NCBI GenBank assembly: GCA_035295225.1
Contig: DATGJI010000056.1
Coordinates: 41,216 to 105,215 of the forward strand
Source of the DNA: Candidatus Eremiobacteraceae bacterium
GTDB taxonomy: Bacteria; Vulcanimicrobiota; Vulcanimicrobiia; Eremiobacterales; Eremiobacteraceae
Length of the DNA: 64,000 nucleotides
Direction of reading: 5' to 3'
How positions within the stretch are numbered: position 1 is the stretch's first letter; each line of letters begins with the position of its first letter. This document shows, in pieces, positions 60,352-64,000 of the stretch. The position numbers and the translations under genes are program-made. Under the pieces are notes generated by a model that ran no database searches, had not been told where the DNA came from, and saw only the letters and a program-made list of their open reading frames with translations.

Positions 60352-61353
60352 TCAGGCCTTGGGCCGACTAGCGTCGGCCCCTTCGGATGACTTCGCGTTG
60401 GGCCGACTAGCGTCGGCCCCTTCAGACGACGATTTTGCGCCGTTGGCGGCGGGTTCGGCTTTCACCGCGTGGCCGCCGAACTGGTTGCGCAACGCGGCGA
60501 TGACTTTGGCCGAGAACGAATCCGTTTGCCGCGAGCGGAAGCGCATCATGAGCGAGAGCGCGATCGTGGGCGCCGGCACGGCGAGGTCGATCGAATCTTG
60601 CACCGTCCAGCGGCCTTCCCCGGTGTCGTCCACGTAGCCGGCGATGCGTTCCAAATCGGGATCTTCCTTAAATGCAAGTTCCGCCAGTTCCAAGAGCCAC
60701 GAGCGGATGACGCTGCCTTGATTCCAAAGATGGCTCAACTGTCCTAAGTCCACGCCTTTGCCGAATTCCGATGCCTGGATGATCTCAAACCCTTCGCCAT
60801 AGGCTTGCAGCATTGCATACTCGATGCCGTTGTGCACCATCTTGACGAAGTGCCCGGAGCCGGCGGGGCCGGTGTAGAGATATCCATCCTTCGGGGCAAG
60901 CGTGAGGAAGATCGGTTCGAGGCGCCTGCATTGCGCGGTATCGCCGCCAACCATCAGACAGTAGCCTTCTTTCAGTCCCCAAACGCCGCCCGATGTCCCC
61001 GCGTCGATCAGCGCGATGCCTTTCGGTTCCAATTCCTTGGCTTGCGCCTGCGCGTCTTTCCAATACGAGTTGCCGCCGTCGATGATCGCGTCGCCGGATT
61101 GCAAGAGGCCGCCCAATTCTTGGATCGTGCTCTTCGTGGGCGCGCCCGACGGCACCATGACCCAAACGGCACGCGGCGGCGCGAGCGCTTTGACGAGGTC
61201 GGCAAGCGACCCGCTACCTTTCGCGCCGGCGGCGGCGGACTTCGCCACCGCATCGGTCGAGCGATCGTAGACGACTACCGAATGGCCCCCTTCCAAAAGA
61301 CGCTGCGTCATGTTGGCGCCCATGCGCCCCAAACCGATCATGCCGAGCTGCAT
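60352..61353 (-). CDS. gnd: 6-phosphogluconate dehydrogenase, decarboxylating, with repeat-encoded C-terminal tail
   Basis: Oxidatively decarboxylates 6-phosphogluconate to ribulose-5-phosphate. 333 residues. MQLGMIGLGRMGANM, GGNSYWKDA, DAGTSGGVWGLKEGY and HFVKMVHNGIEYAMLQAYGEGFE are diagnostic of the shorter NAD/NADP-type family. The last 25 residues are two copies of SSEGADASRP with short linkers, encoded by two direct copies of the palindromic repeat. The family ends before them, so the tail is an addition. It probably does not disturb catalysis, but it puts two hairpins in front of zwf. The start overlaps the pgi stop (TGATG). Confidence 0.94.
   Translation of the reverse strand: MQLGMIGLGRMGANMTQRLLEGGHSVVVYDRSTDAVAKSAAAGAKGSGSLADLVKALAPPRAVWVMVPSGAPTKSTIQELGGLLQSGDAIIDGGNSYWKDAQAQAKELEPKGIALIDAGTSGGVWGLKEGYCLMVGGDTAQCRRLEPIFLTLAPKDGYLYTGPAGSGHFVKMVHNGIEYAMLQAYGEGFEIIQASEFGKGVDLGQLSHLWNQGSVIRSWLLELAELAFKEDPDLERIAGYVDDTGEGRWTVQDSIDLAVPAPTIALSLMMRFRSRQTDSFSAKVIAALRNQFGGHAVKAEPAANGAKSSSEGADASRPNAKSSEGADASRPKA
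60361..60384 (-). repeat. Palindromic repeat copy I1, in the gnd tail
   Basis: GGGCCGAC, TAGC, GTCGGCCC, CTTC. Read with gnd, it encodes the second EGADASRP, seven codons from the end of the protein. Confidence 0.92.
60400..60423 (-). repeat. Palindromic repeat copy I2, in the gnd tail
   Basis: Same sequence and orientation as I1, 15 bases to its right. Read with gnd, it encodes the first EGADASRP. The pair looks like a recent tandem duplication. Confidence 0.92.
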
Positions 61354-62987
61354 CAGACTTTGCTCCCCTGCGCGGACAGCGCCGCGCTTAGCGTGCGCGC
61401 AAACGTGGCGAGCCCGCTGTCTACGTCGGGTTCCAACTTCACGCCGAGTGCGCGTCGGCCGTGCGTGCGTAGCGATTGGAGATCGCCGAGCGCTTGCGCG
61501 CGGATCAGCGTGCCGAAGTCGAACGGTTGGCCGGGGATCGGCAGCGTCTCGCCGCCGTCGGGGATGACGAACTGGATGAAGACGCCGGTGTTCGGACCGC
61601 CTTTGTGCAGTTGGCCCGTGGAGTGCAAGAAGCGCGGGCCGAAGCCGGCGGTGGTCGCCACGCGCAGCGCTTCGCACAGCGATCTTCGGTTCTGGGTGAT
61701 GAGCGCGTCGCGGCTCTCTTTGACCGCGATGAAGGCAGCGAAGTCGATGTAGTCGCCCGGCTGCACTTGTTTGAGCAAAGCTTCGAGTGCGGCGGCATCG
61801 TCCGGCGCCACGTAATCGGTTGCCGTTGCTTGGGCGTGTTCGGCCAATATGCGATTGGTGTTATCTTTGCTCTCCTGCACGTTAGGTTCGTCGAACGAGT
61901 TGATGCCGAGCATCGCACCCGCGACCGCAGTGGCGAATTCCCAGCGATAGAACTCGGCGCCGATGTCGAGCTCGTCGGCCAGCGCGATGCGCGTGACCAG
62001 ATGGCCCGCGCGCACGAGGTCGGCGAGCTTCGCGTCGTTGGACGTGTCGCCCGCGAGCGTCAATGCGACGAAGTGGCGGTCGTTGCCGTACGCGCTCGGC
62101 GCGAGGAGCGGCTCGCCCGAGATCGGGATCAGACCTTTGCCTTCCTTACCCGTGCTCTCTGCGATGAGCTGCTCGAGCCATAAACCCATGCCGGCGATGC
62201 CGGGCGACGTCACAAACGTGATCTTGTCGCGGCCCGCGCCGAGTGCGCCGTGCGCCAGCGCAACGCCGAGCGCTGCTCCGGGATTGGAGGTCTCGTCGGT
62301 CGTGCCGCTGCCGCAGCTGCGCGCCATTGCCACCGCGCGCGCGAGCAGTTCGCTGATGTCCACGCCCGCGCACGCGCCGGGCACGAGTCCGAAGTACGAG
62401 AGCGCCGAGTAGCGCCCGCCGATGTCCGGCGGATTGATGAACACGCCGCGATAGCCGCGCTCGCGTCCCTGGATTTCAAGCGGCGTGCCTGGATCGGTGA
62501 TGCAGGCGAAGTGCTGCGCGGCCTTCGCCGTGCCCATCGCCTCGCAGAGTTTGGCCCAGAAATATTCGCCGAAGCAGCGCGGTTCAAGCGTCGTCCCCGA
62601 CTTGCTCGACTCGATGAAGAGCGTCGTCTCGAGCGTGAGATGGCTCTCGACCATCCGCACCGTCTCGGGCGAGGTGCTATCGAGCACTTGCAAGGTCGGA
62701 TACCCGTCGCGCCGGCCGAACGTCATGGCCAAGACAATCGGGCAAAGGCTGCTGCCGCCCATTCCCATCACCACGACTTGGCTGATGCCGTCGCGGCGTA
62801 AGCCGTCGACGAACGCGTTCATCTCGCCCACGCGACCTTGCATGAGCTCCGGTACCGTCAGCCAGCCGAGGCGGTTTTTGATGACGGCCGCGGCTTTTGC
62901 GTCGCCGCGTTTCCAGAAATCCGGATCGCGCTGCCAAACGCGATCGGCAAGCGCCTGCAGATCGGCGGAGGTTCTCCCGTACGCCAT
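61353..62987 (-). CDS. pgi: Glucose-6-phosphate isomerase
   Basis: Interconverts glucose-6-phosphate and fructose-6-phosphate, linking glycolysis to the pentose phosphate pathway. 544 residues. VVMGMGGSSLCPIVLAMTFG, the SIS-domain loop FIESSKSGTTLEP, and FVTSPGIAGMGLWLEQLIAESTGKEGKGL are seen. The ATG at 62987 overlaps the tal stop (TAATG). Pgi proteins of this type are often fused to transaldolase; here the two are separate but overlapping genes. Confidence 0.92.
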   Translation of the reverse strand: MAYGRTSADLQALADRVWQRDPDFWKRGDAKAAAVIKNRLGWLTVPELMQGRVGEMNAFVDGLRRDGISQVVVMGMGGSSLCPIVLAMTFGRRDGYPTLQVLDSTSPETVRMVESHLTLETTLFIESSKSGTTLEPRCFGEYFWAKLCEAMGTAKAAQHFACITDPGTPLEIQGRERGYRGVFINPPDIGGRYSALSYFGLVPGACAGVDISELLARAVAMARSCGSGTTDETSNPGAALGVALAHGALGAGRDKITFVTSPGIAGMGLWLEQLIAESTGKEGKGLIPISGEPLLAPSAYGNDRHFVALTLAGDTSNDAKLADLVRAGHLVTRIALADELDIGAEFYRWEFATAVAGAMLGINSFDEPNVQESKDNTNRILAEHAQATATDYVAPDDAAALEALLKQVQPGDYIDFAAFIAVKESRDALITQNRRSLCEALRVATTAGFGPRFLHSTGQLHKGGPNTGVFIQFVIPDGGETLPIPGQPFDFGTLIRAQALGDLQSLRTHGRRALGVKLEPDVDSGLATFARTLSAALSAQGSKV

Positions 62988-64000
62988 TATTCGCCCGCGC
63001 CCGCGCCGGCCAAGGCCGAGGCCTTTTTCTGGATCACGCCGAGCAGTTCGTCGTACGATTTGTCGAAGGATTCGAGGCCTTCGTTCAGCAGGTCATCGGT
63101 GATTTTCTTGAGCGAGATGCCGAGCGATTCAAGCGACTGCAACTGCTCCTCGGCCTCTTCCATGCCGGTTTCGAGATGCGCGCCGAGTTTGCCGTGATCG
63201 CGGAACGCGTCGATCGTGGCCGGCGGCATCGTGTCCACCGTGTCCGGTCCGATGAGCGCCTCAACGTAGTACGTGTCGGGATATTTCGGATTCTTCGTCG
63301 ACGTGCTCGCCCAGAGCGGCCGCTGCTTGTGTGCGCCGGCGCCGGCAAGTTTCTTCCAGCGCGCGCTCTCGATCGATTGCAAGAAGACCGTGTAGAGACG
63401 CTTGGAATTCGCGATGGCGACTTTGCCGAGCAGCGCGGTGAGCTGCGCTTTTTTCGCGTCGTCGGTTGCGGCGTCGGCCGCAGCCTGGATGAGCTTGTCT
63501 GCGGCGGTGTCGACCCGGCTCACGAAACACGAGGCGACCGATGCGATGCCGCTCAGCGGCTGATTCTTCGCCATGCGATCTTCAAGGCCGGCGAAGTACG
63601 CGTCGATGACTTTTTCGTAGTATTCGGCGCCGAACATCAGTGTGATGTTGACGTTGATGCCTTCGGAGATGAGCTGCCGGATCACCGGGATGCCTTCATC
63701 GGTCGCCGGCACTTTGATCATGACGTTGGGTTTGTTGATGAGCGGCCACAGACGCCGCGCTTCCGCGATGGAACCGGCCGTGTCTTTGGCGAGATGCGGC
63801 GGCAGCTCGATGGAGACGAAGCCGTCCCCGCCTTTGGTCTGCGTGTAGAGACCGTGGAACGTGTCGCAGGCTTCACGGATGTCGTCCGTCGTGAGCCTGT
63901 CGTACATCTGTTCCGGCGTCTTGCTCTGCGCGGCTAGTTCGCGGATGGCGTCGTCGTAATCGTCGCTAGAGCCAACCGCCTTTTCGAAGATCGTGGGATT
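62987..64000 (-). CDS. tal: Transaldolase, 5'-truncated by the window edge
   Basis: Transfers a dihydroxyacetone unit in the non-oxidative pentose phosphate pathway. The frame is open to the last base of the window: the visible N-terminal part begins NPTIFEKAV, the transaldolase signature, so only about 30-40 residues are missing. The Schiff-base lysine is in VMIKVPATDEGIPVIRQL; SIASVASCFVSRVDTAADK-like and RPLWASTSTKNPKYPDTYYVEALIGPDTVDTMPP follow. An internal ATG at 63907 is not the real start. First visible gene of the operon; tkt may precede it outside the window. Confidence 0.94.
   Translation of the reverse strand, partial: NPTIFEKAVGSSDDYDDAIRELAAQSKTPEQMYDRLTTDDIREACDTFHGLYTQTKGGDGFVSIELPPHLAKDTAGSIAEARRLWPLINKPNVMIKVPATDEGIPVIRQLISEGINVNITLMFGAEYYEKVIDAYFAGLEDRMAKNQPLSGIASVASCFVSRVDTAADKLIQAAADAATDDAKKAQLTALLGKVAIANSKRLYTVFLQSIESARWKKLAGAGAHKQRPLWASTSTKNPKYPDTYYVEALIGPDTVDTMPPATIDAFRDHGKLGAHLETGMEEAEEQLQSLESLGISLKKITDDLLNEGLESFDKSYDELLGVIQKKASALAGAGAGE

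Noticed and set aside
62897..63937. Open frame of 346 codons opposite tal
   Set aside because: Antisense shadow of transaldolase.

Overview
The window is about 64 kb of GC-rich bacterial DNA with long overlapping operons, frequent GTG/TTG starts and no phage, rRNA, tRNA or CRISPR signal. MurE carries the DNPR motif of meso-diaminopimelate ligases, and there are many secreted or lipoprotein beta-propellers. An actinobacterial/cyanobacterial-style pentose phosphate operon with opcA and a CIRCE-controlled groESL operon are also present. Together these suggest a didermic, poorly cultured lineage such as Candidatus Eremiobacterota (WPS-2). That placement is inference from gene content and style, not from a phylogenetic marker search.

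Layout. 1-16.7 kb: division and cell wall (dcw) operon on the + strand: mraZ (5'-truncated), rsmH, ftsL, ftsI, murE, murF, a CofE-like ligase, mraY, murD, ftsW, murG, murC, murB, ddl and a HAD phosphatase. Almost every junction is an overlap. A Uma2-type nuclease gene sits in reverse between murB and ddl, and ftsQ/ftsA/ftsZ are absent. 16.7-26.4 kb: envelope and secreted proteins (Tim44-like zinc-ribbon protein, copper-amine-oxidase-N protein, GH92 glycosidase fused to a YVTN propeller, orphan peptide-binding lipoprotein), a DUF6151/GFA-like protein and alr. 26.4-28.7 kb: groES-groEL with a textbook promoter, an operator and a terminator. 28.7-37.2 kb: secreted propellers (including two tandem Vgb-like lipoproteins), a GNAT acetyltransferase, DUF2721, a DUF4097-like protein and a large membrane-anchored low-complexity protein. 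37.4-40.4 kb: ppk1 translationally coupled to a MutT1-like Nudix/phosphohistidine-phosphatase fusion. 40.4-41.7 kb: a decayed higBA toxin-antitoxin locus next to an intact mazEF with a palindromic operator. 41.9-44.8 kb: hsp20-lon. 45.1-47.1 kb: an island of visibly lower GC with an XRE regulator, a three-domain modification-dependent endonuclease candidate and a small PD-(D/E)xK nuclease. 47.2-52 kb: an MFS exporter, an unknown small protein and a large LuxR-family ATPase regulator. 52-56.9 kb: a 46-residue peptide gene and three tandem paralogues of a secreted repeat-fibre protein, each behind a matching leader hairpin. 57-64 kb: operon tal-pgi-gnd-zwf-opcA-pgl on the - strand.

Two things stand out. 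First, a palindromic repeat (GGGCCGAC-N4-GTCGGCCC, with a one-sided GAAG flank) occurs at least twelve times. Four copies lie inside intact genes (murE, gnd twice, the 760-residue protein), always in the same orientation and frame, adding an EGADASRP-like peptide to the protein. Second, the fibre triplet with shared leader hairpins, next to a LuxR-type ATPase and a small peptide gene, is the best candidate for an undescribed regulated surface system. The low-GC nuclease island is the best candidate for a new defence locus.
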